A stretch of DNA of 64,000 nucleotides from Semisulcospira habei (GCA_036245525.1 BTPG01000004.1:236276329-236340328), one strand, 5' to 3'. Shown: positions 1 through 9,954, counted from the stretch's first letter. Notes: generated by a model not told the origin, from the sequence alone. Program-made: numbers and translations.

Positions 1-531
1 AGCAAACCGAAGTTGGACAAGGTTTCCCCCGCACACTGGATAGTGGCAAACAGCCGTATTATGGCGGCCCTTATGGACAAACCCACACCGGGTTTCACGC
101 CGCACGCCTACCTCAAGTACTCGGCGATGGTGGGGGAGCTGGCGGCCAGATACAGCTGGCAAAGTGTCCTGCTGTTCGACGATGAGTATCGTCAGCGGCA
201 AGGGGCCGAAGCATTCCAGTGGGGCAGGGACGCCCCACACCTGTCCACAGTGGTGCTGCGCGACCGTACTGCGCAATCTGCGATCCCCGCTGGCTCACCT
301 GCTCGCAGAACAGGAGGAGGGGCGGCCGGACCGCGCCCACAACGCCCCATCGGCCCCTCTGGGAGGGAAGTGTGCCTGCAGTACAACAGAGGGTACTGCA
401 CCTACGGCGCACGCTGCCAGCTGGACCATGTGTGTGCCGCCTGCGGGAGAGATCATCCGGCGCGGGAACATCGGAGTCGTGACTGTGACACACCTGCAGC
501 AGCGGCAGGTGGCAAACACGGGACAGCCTAG
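1..531 (+). CDS. Gag of DIRS/Ngaro-like element, copy 1 (5' end outside window)
   Basis: The reading frame is open from base 1, so the start of the protein lies outside the window. The visible part aligns almost residue for residue with the Gag of the second copy at 33813-34824. It ends in two metal-binding motifs: a CCCH-type finger (C-X7-C-X5-C-X3-H, around CLQYNRGYC..C..H) followed directly by a C-X2-C-X9-H-X4-C knuckle (VCAACGRDHP). Paired fingers of this kind at the end of Gag are known in DIRS/Ngaro-type retroelements and are inferred to bind the element RNA. The frame closes with TAG at 529-531, and the same frame then continues through the whole polymerase (532-2235) with no ATG for over 100 codons. 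This suggests Gag-Pol is made by stop-codon readthrough. Identification as Gag is firm; clade (Ngaro, DIRS or PAT) is not settled. Confidence 0.85.
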   Translation, partial: SKPKLDKVSPAHWIVANSRIMAALMDKPTPGFTPHAYLKYSAMVGELAARYSWQSVLLFDDEYRQRQGAEAFQWGRDAPHLSTVVLRDRTAQSAIPAGSPARRTGGGAAGPRPQRPIGPSGREVCLQYNRGYCTYGARCQLDHVCAACGRDHPAREHRSRDCDTPAAAAGGKHGTA

Positions 532-2235
532 GACACAGCGCAGCAGGTTGCACAAGGCGAGGTAGGCCCCACCCATTTTAGCACTTCTTACCATAGCCCG
601 TATCCTGCACTAAGTCCATACAACTGTCAATTGTTAGGTTCTGGAGCGTCCATTAGTTCTAAGCTTTTAGTGTGGCAAGACGAATTAGCTTCTGATAAAG
701 ACAAAAACTTTCTCCTTGAAGGTATCGAACATGGGTTTTATATCACGGACAAGCATCAGACTGTTAGATCTGTAGAGCAGAAAAATCACACATCTGCCTT
801 AAAAAACAGAGTAGCGGTAGAAAAGGCGCTCATCGATCAGATAAACAAAGGTCATTATATCGTAGCATCTCAAAAACCAACCGTAATTAGCGCTTTGGCT
901 GCGATCCCAAAAGACGACAATAGCATACGCCTGATACACGACGGCAGCAAGCCTGTAGGACATGCAATGAACGATTACTCAGTACCTGAGACAGTAAAAT
1001 TCCAGACTCTAGCGGACGCGTGCGGACTAGCCAAGTCCGGCTACTGGTGCGCGAAAGTTGACCTTAAGGCGGCATACCGATCTGTGTGTATCCATCCAGA
1101 TAATTACCAAGTCACAGGCCTAAAATGGATTTTTACCGGCGAGCAGAAGCCCACATACCTGTTCGATAGTAGGCTACCCTTTGGTAGTAATGTGGGCCCT
1201 TCGCACTTTCACAGACTCTCGCAGGCAGTTCGCAGATGTATGTTACGGCGCGGCATGACAGGGATAGTAGCGTATATTGACGATTTCTTCATAGCAGCTA
1301 AGTCCAAAGAGGAATGCACTCAAATGATGATGACGCTCATTGCCCTTTTACGTAGATTAGGTTTCAATATTAGCTGGCCTAAGGTGGTGGGGCCTACACA
1401 AACCATTACTTTTCTCGGGATCCAGATCTGCACCCGCACAAGCACCTTGTCATTGGGCGACGACAAGCTACAGCAACTTCACAAACGCTTGCAGCAGTTT
1501 CAAGGCAAAACACGCGCGACAAAGCAAAGCTTGCAGTCACTAGCAGGGTCCCTTAACTGGGCGTGTCAAGCCGTCAAGGGAGGAAAATTTTTTCTCAGGC
1601 GGATTCTTGATACGATTAAACCCCTTCAGCAGCAAAGGCATAAAGCGAGACTCTCACGGGAGTTTCATGCAGACTTACAGTGGTGGCTATCTTACATGCA
1701 TGTTTTTAATGGCACTGTGTATTATGACTCACAAAGCAAGGAACATGTCCATGTTGATGCATGCAACCTGGCGGCAGGCGCGTTCTGGAAAGGAGATTGT
1801 AATTATACACTGTTGTCTTCAGACATGCCGGCAGCCAAGGACTTGCATATTAATTATAAAGAGGTGTGCGCGGTGGTGCAGGCAGTCAACCGGTGGGCCC
1901 CCTCGTGGCAAGGGAAACAGGTGGTCATTCATACGGACAGCACGGTGACAAAGGCTATCATTAACAAAGGGCGCTCAAAAGACCGCTATGTCAATAGTCT
2001 GTTGAGGAAGATGGCATGGGAGTGTGTGAGAATGAATTGCAGCGTGTCAGCAATGCACGTGGCTGGCAGTATGAATGTGTTTGCCGATACTATTTCCCGC
2101 CTGCACGAAGGACGGCTGCCCATGCTACGACAATTTCTAACGAATTGGCACCGGGGCCGACCGCCTGACACCTACCTTCTGAATCATATGTCACAGCCAG
2201 CTCTTGCCTTTGTGCTGTCTAGGTGCCGGGTCTAG
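532..2235 (+). CDS. Pol of DIRS/Ngaro-like element copy 1: reverse transcriptase + RNase H
   Basis: The frame is open from just after the Gag TAG to a stop at 2233-2235. The reverse transcriptase part carries the palm motifs KVDLKAAYR, LPFGSNVGPSHFHRL and the catalytic YIDD (1273-1284). It is followed by the connection sequence SLAGSLNWACQAV and an RNase H domain with the expected acidic residues (VHVDAC, YKEV, IHTDST, FADTISRL). This order, with a tyrosine recombinase downstream instead of an integrase, is typical of DIRS-superfamily retrotransposons, which replicate through a circular DNA intermediate. There is no ATG before the palm region, so readthrough from Gag is the likely route of expression. 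No inactivating change is visible in this frame; the element is nevertheless dead because its recombinase is broken (2236-2701). Confidence 0.9.
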   Translation, partial: DTAQQVAQGEVGPTHFSTSYHSPYPALSPYNCQLLGSGASISSKLLVWQDELASDKDKNFLLEGIEHGFYITDKHQTVRSVEQKNHTSALKNRVAVEKALIDQINKGHYIVASQKPTVISALAAIPKDDNSIRLIHDGSKPVGHAMNDYSVPETVKFQTLADACGLAKSGYWCAKVDLKAAYRSVCIHPDNYQVTGLKWIFTGEQKPTYLFDSRLPFGSNVGPSHFHRLSQAVRRCMLRRGMTGIVAYIDDFFIAAKSKEECTQMMMTLIALLRRLGFNISWPKVVGPTQTITFLGIQICTRTSTLSLGDDKLQQLHKRLQQFQGKTRATKQSLQSLAGSLNWACQAVKGGKFFLRRILDTIKPLQQQRHKARLSREFHADLQWWLSYMHVFNGTVYYDSQSKEHVHVDACNLAAGAFWKGDCNYTLLSSDMPAAKDLHINYKEVCAVVQAVNRWAPSWQGKQVVIHTDSTVTKAIINKGRSKDRYVNSLLRKMAWECVRMNCSVSAMHVAGSMNVFADTISRLHEGRLPMLRQFLTNWHRGRPPDTYLLNHMSQPALAFVLSRCRV

Positions 2236-2701
2236 GCTCAGACACCAGCTACTGCAGGACTAGGTGGCAGGATATCGTGCCAGTGTTTCAAGTTTTGCCG
2301 ACACTGAACACCAAGAGAACATATCAGACTCACTTGCGCTCTTATCTCAGATTTTGCCGTTACCATTAATGAACATCCAGCCGGTACCGGTGTGGGAGAG
2401 AACAGTGACTAGTGATCGCGTTACCGGTCATGTTGCGTCACCCTCTGTGTCCCGTGACGGCAGTGATCATCAGTATGTTTAGAGCGCTAGGCCCAGCGCC
2501 GCCTAAGGCACCGGCCTCCCACATTCGGGGATCAGAGTTCAACAAACTGTTGCGAGAACTGACCTCTGCTGCTGAAGGGGTTTATACAGGCCACAGCGGG
2601 GCTGCCTGGGCCCTGTCTTGTGGAGTGCCTGGCGAGGTGGTGAAGTGTTTGTGGGACTGGGAAAGAACTGCATACCTACCATACTTGGACCAAATACCTC
2701 A
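2236..2701 (+). pseudogene. Tyrosine recombinase of DIRS-like copy 1, 5' part, deleted and interrupted
   Basis: Pieces of the recombinase follow Pol. The N-terminal core-binding part is recognisable (AGYRASV, MNIQPVPVWERTV) and so is the catalytic C-terminal part (GHSGAAWALSCGVPGEVVKCL, YLDQIP). Compared with copy 2 (31153-32150) about 450 bp are missing at roughly 2408, which removes most of the middle of the enzyme. A further four codons are lost after GHS, taking out the arginine of the H-X-X-R motif. At 2701 the frame is cut by a LINE (2702-6635). The last codons resume at 6646-6700, ending with TGA at 6698-6700. Normally this enzyme integrates the circular DNA copy without target duplication; here it cannot be active. 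Confidence 0.8.
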
Positions 2702-5700
2702 TTCTCTTGGCTTGACTTCGCGAACGAAGATTTTATAGGAGTTGCCCACGACGTCTGCAGGCTTGTTCGTGGCTGCGGAGGCCAATCCGAGACAGGCAGG
2801 TTCGACCGCAGTGGCTGCAGGGGAAGGTATGGCCAGGGTTCTGAGCTGCGGCATCTCTGTTTTTTCTCCTGAGCCGCTTGTCCTTAAGGCTAGCTCTGTG
2901 AGAGTCCTCAAAGGAGACAGCTGCCTTGTAAATGGTGGAGCGCCAGGTGTCACGGTCCGCAGCAAGCGAAGACCACTGGTGGTGGTCGATTTGGCAGGCA
3001 CTAAGTGACTTCTTGAGACAGTCTTTGTATCTCTTCTTTGGTGCCCCTCTGTCACGGTGTCCAGTAGCAAGCTCACCGAACAGGGTGATCTTTGGTAGGC
3101 GATGATCCTCCATCCTGGAGACATGCCCCGCCCAGCGGAGCTGTGTCCGCAGCAGCAAAGCCTCGATGCTCACAGTTTCAGCCTGTTCAAGGACCTCGAC
3201 GTTGGTGACATAGTCACTCCAGTGAATGCCCAGGATGGTACGCAGGCAGCGCTGGTGGAAGCGTTCGAGGAGTCGTAGTTGGCTGCGGTAGAGGGCCCAG
3301 GACTCGGAACCATACAGCAGGGTGGTGAGGACCACAGCTCTGTACACGCTGATCTTGGTGCCTGTTTTCAGCTGTTGATTGTGCCACACCCGCTTGAAAA
3401 GTCGCCCGAAAGCGCTGTTCGCTTTTGCCAGCCTGCTGTCAAGCTCCTTGTCCAGCTTGGCGTCCGACGTGATAATGCAGCCAAGGTAAGTAAACTGGTG
3501 CACTGACTTTAGTTCAGACTCGCCAATGGTGATGTGAGGAGGGCGATACACTGTCTTGGGCGCCGGCTGATGGAGGACCTCTGTCTTTTTCAGACTGACC
3601 TCGAGTCCAAAGAGCTGGGCAGCGTCTGCGAAGCAAGACGTGATGCGCTGCAGGGCTCTCTCTGTGTGTGCAACGAGGGCAGCATCATCAGCAAAAAGCA
3701 GCTCACGAATCAGTTGGTCTAGGGTTTTCGTGTGGGCCTGCAGTCGTCTGAGGTTGAACAGGCTGCCATCGAGACGATACCTGATGTACACTGCATCGTC
3801 ATCATCGAGGTCCACTGTGGCCTGCTTCAACATCATGCTAAAAAAGATGGTGAAGAGGGTCGGTGCCAGCACGCAGCCCTGCTTTACGCCGTTGAGAATA
3901 GGGAATGGTTCTGAGAGGTCATTGTTGAGTCTGACCTGGCCTTGCTGGTCCTCGTGTAGCTGGACAATCATGTTGAGGAACTTTGGGGGACGGCCAAGTC
4001 GCTCCAGGATCTGTCACATGCCTTGCCTGCTCACAGTGTCGAACGCTTTTGTTAGGTCGACAAATGTTACGTACAGCCCTTTGTTCTGCTCGCGGCACTT
4101 CTCCTGTAGCTGTCTCAGCACAAAGACCATATCGATGGTGCTCCTGTTTGCTCTGAAGCCACACTGGCCCTCTGGGAGTTGGTTTTCAGCGATGGCAGGT
4201 ACCAGCCGATTCAGGAGCAGCCTTGCAAGGATTTTCCCAGCAATGGACAGCAGGGTAATTCCCCGATAGTTGAAACAGTCAGACTTTTCGCCTTTGTTCT
4301 TGTACAGGGTGATAACGACTGCATCACGGAGATCTTTTGGTAGTGTTCCTTCCTCCCAGCAGCAGAGAAAGAGGTCATGGAGCTTGTTGTGCAGTGCTGT
4401 GCCTCCATGTTTCCAGATCTCTGGCGGTATTCCATCAATGCCTGCTGCTTTGCCACTCTTGAGCTGGTGGATGGCTGTGAGGGTCTCTTCAGCGGTGGGC
4501 GGTTCGTCCAATTCAACCTTTACTGGGAGGTGTGGGATTTGTAGGACGACTGCTTCTTGAACAGTGCGCTCAGCACTGAAGAGGCTCTGAAAGTATTCCG
4601 ACCAGCGGTTCAAGATGGAGGTATTATCTGTAAGGAGTGCCTGGCCATTCGCGCTTCGCAGGGGGCTTTGTACCAGGTGCCTGGGGCCATACACTGCTTT
4701 CAGTGCTTCGTAGAAGCCCCTGTAGTCACCATTGTCAGCACAAAGCTGGGTCCTCTGTGCAAGTCTGGTCCACCACTCATTCTGGAGATCTCTGAGCTTG
4801 CACTGAAGACTGCTGCAGACGAAGCGGAAGGCAGACTTCTTCACAGGGCAGGAAGGCTGGGCTAGGTGGGCCTGATGGGCGGCTCTTTTTTTTTTTGCTA
4901 GGTGTTCCTGGATCTCTACATCGTTTTCGTCAAACCAGTCTTTCTTCTTCTTTCTGGCGAAACCCAAGACTTCTGCAGAGGATTTTGCAATAGCAGTTTT
5001 CAGTTGTTCCCAAAGTGTTTCAGGGGAGGAGTCTACTGGGTCCGCTGTGTCTTTGAGCCTGCGCTGTAAATCTGTTTGAAAGGCAGCTTTCACATCGTCA
5101 CGCTGAAGGCTGGCAACATCAAGCTTTTTCTTGGGGGGCCCCCATTTCTTGGGTTTTGGCTTGAAGTGGAGCCTGAGTTTGCAGCGGACAAGGCGGTGGT
5201 CAGTGTGGCACTCTGCGCTGGGCATCGCTCTGGTGAGGAGGACGTCACTGCGGTCCCTCTGACGCACTAGGACATAGTCGATAAGGTGCCAGTGTTTGGA
5301 GCGAGGATGCATCCAGGTGGTCTTTCGACTGTCCTTTTGCTGAAAAGTAGTGTTGGTGATGACCAGTTGCTGCTCCGCACAGAACTCCAACAGGCGGCCA
5401 TTGTCATTGCAGTTCCCCACGCCATGCTTGCCGAGGACTCCTTTCCAGGCTTCAGAGTCCTGGCCCACTCTGGCGTTGAAGTCGCCAAGGATGATGACTT
5501 TGTCGTCTGCAGGGGTACTCTGTAGGAGGCTGCGCAGGTCAGTGTAAAACTTGTCCTTTTCAGCAGGCTCTGCCAGGAGGGTTGGGGAGTACACACTGAG
5601 AAGGGTGACGTGCTGCTGGTGTCTCAGTGGGAGGCGCATGGACATGATGCGGTCTGAGTGGCCCGTTGGTAGGTTTTCCAGCTTAGTCGCAATGGATGTC

Positions 5701-6635
5701 TTGACCATGAAACCCACACCTGAAAGCCGTCTTTCTGATGCAGGCCTGCCTGACCAGTAGAGGGTGTACCCAGCACCAAGTTCTTGGAGGCTGCCTTCGT
5801 CCGGAAGGCGTACTTCGTTGAGCGCGGCGATGTCGATGTTTAACCTCCGCAATTCATGGGCAATGAGGGCGGAGCGACGTTCAGGGCGTCCGCTGTCTGC
5901 TTTGTCGAGCTTGGTTCGGACGTTCCAGCATGCTACGTTGAGTCCGGTCGTGGTCGTCATGAGAGTGGATCCGTTATTCTTTCTTGTTTTTTGACCGCAG
6001 GAGAAGATGCCCGTTGACCGCGGCTATCCAACTGGGGTTGCGAGGGGACGAGCTTTGGTTAGGCCACCTTTTCTAGGCCCCTCTCCGTGTGGAGCAAGCA
6101 GTGCTGTCCCTAGAGAAGGCTGCTTGGTCGTTCAGGGTGTGCCGAGTGATGTTGTCATCCCCAGGTCAACATCAGGCGACCAATATCCTGAACCGCCTGC
6201 ATGCAGGTTTGAGACTGCGGCTTCCAGTGACATCTTTCACCTGCCGTTTCGCCCCTCGCCCGTCGCTACAGGACTTGGAATGGTCAGTGTCATGGTCCGT
6301 GGACGTTTCCTAAAGCCTGCGCGGTGGAGCTTTTTGGTGGAGTGCAGTGTGCGCAGTACTGGCCCCACCCTTTAAACCCTTGGTTCATCTGCCATGGCCT
6401 AGCAAGCTGGGACGATGGCATCGAGGTCCTCGGGTCGTAGGTTTTATATCAGACTGTCCTTGTCCTAGTCTCTGGCTCAAAAGCCTTCCCCGGAGACACG
6501 GGGGCTTTGATGTCAGGGGTTTCCTCCCTTAGCCTTTCCGCAGCCAAGCGGCCAGACCTGCAAGGCAGCAGGCGACTCGTGGAGGGCGGGGTCGTCTATG
6601 TCCCGTGCAGATGTGAACATCTGCCCACTGCCCCA
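2702..6635 (-). mobile_element. LINE copy 1 (APE endonuclease + RT + C-terminal zinc finger), nested in DIRS-like copy 1
   Basis: A 3.9-kb non-LTR element lies on the minus strand, inserted in the recombinase of the DIRS-like element. The 10-bp sequence aaatacctca occurs at 2692-2701 and again at 6636-6645, immediately outside both ends, and once in the uninterrupted copy 2 (near 31210), so it is the target-site duplication. The 5' UTR runs from 6635 to 5961 and one long ORF covers 5960-2733. The 3' end (..aagccaagagaa) has no poly(A) and no simple-repeat tail. A second copy at 18937-22820 is nearly identical, so the family moved recently. Clade is not assigned; the C-terminal finger and endonuclease match a group common in fish and invertebrates. 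Confidence 0.9.
2733..5960 (-). pseudogene. LINE copy 1 ORF: endonuclease-reverse transcriptase with one nonsense codon
   Basis: The ATG at 5958-5960 starts an APE-type endonuclease ([35 protein letters not shown]), which would nick target DNA. A linker and then the reverse transcriptase follow: GKAAGIDGIPPE, LYKNKGEKSDCFNYRGI, QCGFRANRST, VDLTKAFDTV, NGVKQGCVLAPTLF and catalytic FADD in LLFADDAALVAH. The C-terminus has the LINE thumb pattern (YLGCIITSD, LYGSESWALY, WAGHVSRMEDHRLP) and a C2H2/C2HC-like finger (FPCSHCGRTCLSRIGL, SHEQAC). The full frame would be 1075 residues. The only break I see is TGA at 4014-4016, where copy 2 has TGG (Trp) directly after a Met. All catalytic residues are otherwise present, so this copy is one substitution from an open frame. 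Confidence 0.9.
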
Positions 6636-7129
6636 AAATACCTCAAGATATTCAAGATTTCTACAGAAGCGTACTTATTCAGAAAATACCGACACCTTGA
6701 ACACTCAACTTTTCTCTCAGTTGGGTGAAAAAACTGGCGTTTTTCCCGTTAGGTTTGGGCAGGAAACAACCAGTAAAATCTACTGGTTGGGTTAGATGTT
6801 GTCTTACATGTTTGACAAGTGAGAGTCACGGGAATAAAACGCCTCCGTTATTTTTGCCCAACTGACAGAAAAGTGTGGTTCAGTGTATAAGCGTGAGGAA
6901 GTAGTGTGGAGTTGAGCGTGAGACCGAGGTGCGATAGTGAGAGCGTGTGGCCGTGCGCGCTGTTCTGACAAAACCTCGCCCTAGTTCTGGTCCGGAACTC
7001 TGGCCATCCATTAATTGGCCGAGAGGGGCGATGATGTCAGAACAGGGGCGCACTGGTGGGAAGGGGAGAGTGAGATCGGGGGAAAGGGGAGGGAGAGGGG
7101 GGGGGGGCATGAGAGTGACTGGAGTTTAA
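6636..7129 (+). mobile_element. 3' terminal region (B1) of DIRS-like copy 1
   Basis: The sequence resumes the DIRS-like element after the LINE. It contains the last recombinase codons (to 6700) and then untranslated terminal sequence that matches 31153-30711 (minus) in copy 2 and 8161-8532 here. A hairpin with stem caaccagta/tactggttg lies at 6767-6789. The region ends with ..gactggagtttaa at 7129, exactly where copy 2 ends against LINE DNA at 30711, so this is a true element end. It is followed at once by 5'-end sequence of the same element. Confidence 0.8.
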
Positions 7130-7850
7130 GTGGTGTTTAGGCGAGGGAGGAGTGATAAACATAATTTAAACGGAGGGAAAGAGCACTGAATGCGTGGGTG
7201 GGGGGCGGTGTCCAGTAGTACCAAGTACTGAGTAGGCGGGGGAATTTCCCGACTGTGGAATGCTATGATGAGAGATGGAGATTGTGAGAGAGATAAAGGG
7301 TGGGAAAGTCTGGAGGGGGTGAGTGCGTAGGCGAGTATGAGAGGCGTGAGAGTGAGTGGGAGGTTGATTGATTGTACATTGCTTAACGTCCCGACAGCAA
7401 CAAGGCTTTCTCAGGACGTGCCTGCATTGCTTGTGAAAAAAAACTAAACAGAAAATTGAATGTATGTCGCCAGCCGGTCAAATACATTAAATAAACCTAC
7501 AACATGGGGCATAAATAAAGCTAAGACCATTTAGCAACACACATCCAATATCAAGAGCTACAGGCAGTGCAGACAGTAGGGAGAGTTTTAAAAAGGCAAA
7601 TACAGGTGAATGGACAAAGGGTAGACAGAAACACATGCCCCAGAATAGAGAGAAAAACCCACCCTGTGGGGCTGACCAGGGTGACCCTGGGAACTAAAAA
7701 ATACCTAACCCCACCCAAGTCCCCCAGGGCAGACCCGGGTGGGGCATGTGAGTGGGAGGTGGATGCGTGGGCGGTTACAGTAGTGACTAGGGGACGATAC
7801 GGAATAGTGCGCCAGTCAGCAGCGCAGCATTCAGAGGACAGCTAGAATTT
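7130..7850 (+). mobile_element. 5'-terminal (A-type) repeat of the DIRS-like element, joined head-to-tail to the 3' end
   Basis: From gtggtgtttag at 7130 the sequence matches the 5' end and leader of copy 2 read on the minus strand (35187 down to about 34835), up to 'agctagaattt', just before where Gag would start. It then diverges. The match is interrupted by a 383-bp insertion at 7365-7747. Because element 3' end and 5' end abut with no spacer, this is either the A2 segment of an A1-ORFs-B1-A2-B2 split direct repeat, as known for Ngaro/PAT elements, or a tandem non-autonomous copy. Copy 2 lacks an A2-B2 segment, which favours the second view. Confidence 0.75.
7365..7747 (-). mobile_element. 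Short non-LTR insertion with (caat)n tail, inside the DIRS-like repeat
   Basis: The 13-bp gtgagtgggaggt occurs at 7352-7364 and 7748-7760 and once in copy 2's equivalent sequence in slightly diverged form, so it marks a target duplication. On the minus strand the insert ends ..cgggacgttaagcaatgtacaatcaatca, a tail type common to invertebrate SINEs and 5'-truncated LINEs. No tRNA-like head and no ORF are visible, so I read it as a 5'-truncated non-LTR copy or a SINE without a recognisable promoter. Confidence 0.7.
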
Positions 7851-8160
7851 AAAAACCCACCATCCAACCCCAAGCAACCACCTTTGTAATCTGCTGCATA
7901 TAAAGTGTCTATAATTCTTTTTTCTTTGTTTTTGATAAGCATGTTCTCTGTAGCACATGACAAGTCTTGCAACTGACTTACATTTTCTTTGTTTGTTGTT
8001 GTTTTATTATGAGATAGTACTATACATGAACTGAATTGCCTCGGCTGAGTTGTACGCAGGGTGTTTTATGGAGGTTCTTTTTTTGTGTTCGGATTTGTTG
8101 TGTTGTTTTTTAGTTTGTGTGTATTGTTGCAGGAAAAGGGGGGGGGGGGGGGGGGGGGGG
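7851..8160. other. Unidentified AT-rich spacer between A and B repeats, ending in poly(G)
   Basis: About 310 bp with no similarity to the rest of the DIRS-like element and no convincing ORF. It ends in a run of about 22 G (8139-8161) that replaces the short G tract (gtttgggcagg) seen in the other two B repeats. It may be the unique core of a non-autonomous derivative. Confidence 0.5.
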
Positions 8161-8532
8161 GCAGGAAACAACCAGTAAAATCTACTGGTTGGGTTAGATG
8201 TTGTCTTACATGTTTGACAAGTGAGAGTCACGGGAATAAAACGCCTCCGTTATTTTTGCCCAACTGACAGAAAAGTGTGGTTCAGTGTATAAGCGTGAGG
8301 AAGTAGTGTGGAGTTGAGCGTGAGACCGAGGTGTGATAGTGAGAGCGTGTGGCCGTGCGCGCTGTTCTGACAAAACCTCGCCCTAGTTCTGGTCCGGAAC
8401 TCTGGCCATCCATTAATTGGCCGAGAGGGGCGATGATGTCAGAACAGGGGCGCACTGGTGGGAAGGGGAGAGTGAGATCGGGGGAAAGGGGAGGGAGAGG
8501 GGAGGGGGGGCATGAGAGTGACTGGAGTTTAA
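8161..8532 (+). mobile_element. Second 3' terminal repeat (B2) of the DIRS-like element
   Basis: This is nearly identical to 6761-7129, including the hairpin (8168-8190) and the terminal ..gactggagtttaa. With 6636-7129 and 7130-7850 it gives the order B1-A2-B2. Confidence 0.8.
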
Positions 8533-8562
8533 AATAGTAAAAATCATTACAATGAAAGCTTA

Positions 8563-8580
8563 ATAATAATAATAATAATA

Positions 8581-8651
<71 letters not shown>

Positions 8652-8652
8652 T
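8563..8652 (+). repeat. (TAA)n microsatellite at an L2-type 3' tail
   Basis: About 90 bp of TAA repeats with one interruption. It abuts the 3' end of the L2-like fragment on the minus strand (in that orientation, (TTA)n follows the element), so it is the element's tail expanded as a microsatellite. Confidence 0.9.
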
Positions 8653-9380
8653 ATAACTCTTCTATAGCGCAATATCCCCACACAGAAAGGCTCAGAGCGC
8701 TTTACATCTAGATAATCTAACTAATTGAAATTAACTAACTAAAGTACTGACAACGTACAAAAACACAAGCATTCATACACACTGACACAATACTAAAATA
8801 ATAAACATAACATGTCAAGAGCCTGATCAGATATATACATGTTGATGGGAACACGTAGGGTTGATCAATCCCTTTCAAAGGCCAGATTGAAAAAATATGT
8901 TTTCAATCTAGCCCTGAAAATGGCCAAAGATAATGCATGGCGAATATCATGGGGAAGACCATTACACACTTTGGGAGCTTGGAAATAAAAGGACCGCAGT
9001 CCAAACGTTTTTAAGGACACTCTGGGGATAGTCAATATTCTGTCGTTAGTGCTGGAGCGCAATACTCTGCCTGGTGTATAGACAAGGAGACTGGAGGACA
9101 AGTATGCCGGGAGTGTCTTATCAAAGGCCTGAAAGGCGAGGGAAGCCATTTTGTATTCAATTCTGAACTTCACAGGAGGCCAGTGCAACTGCTTAAGCAA
9201 GGGGGGGATGTGGTCACGCTTCGACTTTTTCAGTACAAGTCTTGCATGAAGAAAGTTTGTACATACATCCGTTTCCACTGAAGATTTACTGACAAAGGTT
9301 ATCACACCACTACTTGTACATTCATCACAAATTGTGTGTGGGGCACAGCATTTGGTCAGACCAGTACATTGAAACAACGC
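8653..9380 (-). pseudogene. L2/CR1-like LINE, 3' fragment (RT C-terminus)
   Basis: On the minus strand an open frame ending at 8865 encodes the C-terminal tail typical of L2-clade reverse transcriptases. The diagnostic blocks are ARLVLKKSKRDHIPPLLKQL, FRIEYKMASLAFQAF, PAYLSSSL, SSTNDRILTIPR and TFGLRSFYFQAPKV. It is followed by a 3' UTR with the usual '..gcgctctgagc..gcgctata..' block and a (TTA)n tail. Everything upstream of the thumb region is missing, as expected for 5' truncation. The N-terminal 45 or so residues of the open frame do not match the family and probably lie outside the element. Not functional. Confidence 0.75.
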
Positions 9381-9954
9381 ACATGCGTTATTGCAAAGGT
9401 CCTTCAGGAATCATGTGTTGCAATTTGAACAAGTCTGCTCTTGACAGATGAACTTACTCCCAGAGCATTTTCTCCCAGATCTTGAATGATGTAGATGCTT
9501 TGGAGGAAGACGACGCCCAGCGCACTGTCACTGTTCACAAAGAAGAGCAACATGGCCGTGTTACGTTTGTGATTGTGTTATTCTTTGAGAGGATGTGTGT
9601 GAACAGATATTCATTACATACCTTATTAGTAGGATCCATTTTCTTTTGCACGGACAATTGCGATCGATTTTTGTTATGACGTGTAGATTCGCTAGGATGT
9701 TGTAAAGTTTGACCTACATTAGACTGGAAGGTTCGAGCAGGATCGCGTTCTTTGTAGTGACCTCATATATGACGTCAAAGTTGTCGGCAACATTTCGTAA
9801 CATTGTATGAAATGCGCTTAGAGGGTAGTGGGAATTCGTAGTAACTTCTAGAGAGTTCCTTTTTAATGAATATCAATGAGATTTGGTTACGTTTTCTTTT
9901 CTGATTGGTTGTGTTAGGAGAATTTACCGGATTGTTCTTGAAATCTGTAATATA
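9381..9954. other. Unassigned intergenic sequence
   Basis: I see only short ORFs, no repeat match inside the window and no RNA gene. It forms the left flank of the Tc1-like element. Confidence 0.5.

Noticed and set aside
3640..4269. Plus-strand open frames across the LINE copies (also 19874-20503, 28386-28760)
   Set aside because: They are antisense shadows. The minus-strand frame has clear endonuclease and RT motifs, and the shadow frames recur only because the LINE copies are near identical.
6007..6630. Possible coding region upstream of LINE copy 1 on the plus strand
   Set aside because: It is the 5' UTR of the LINE read backwards. The second copy has frame-breaking differences there (extra bases near 22383).
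1..8532. LTR retrotransposon or retrovirus
   Set aside because: The RT is followed by a tyrosine recombinase, not a DDE integrase. No protease, envelope or paired LTRs were seen, and integration at copy 2 left no target duplication.
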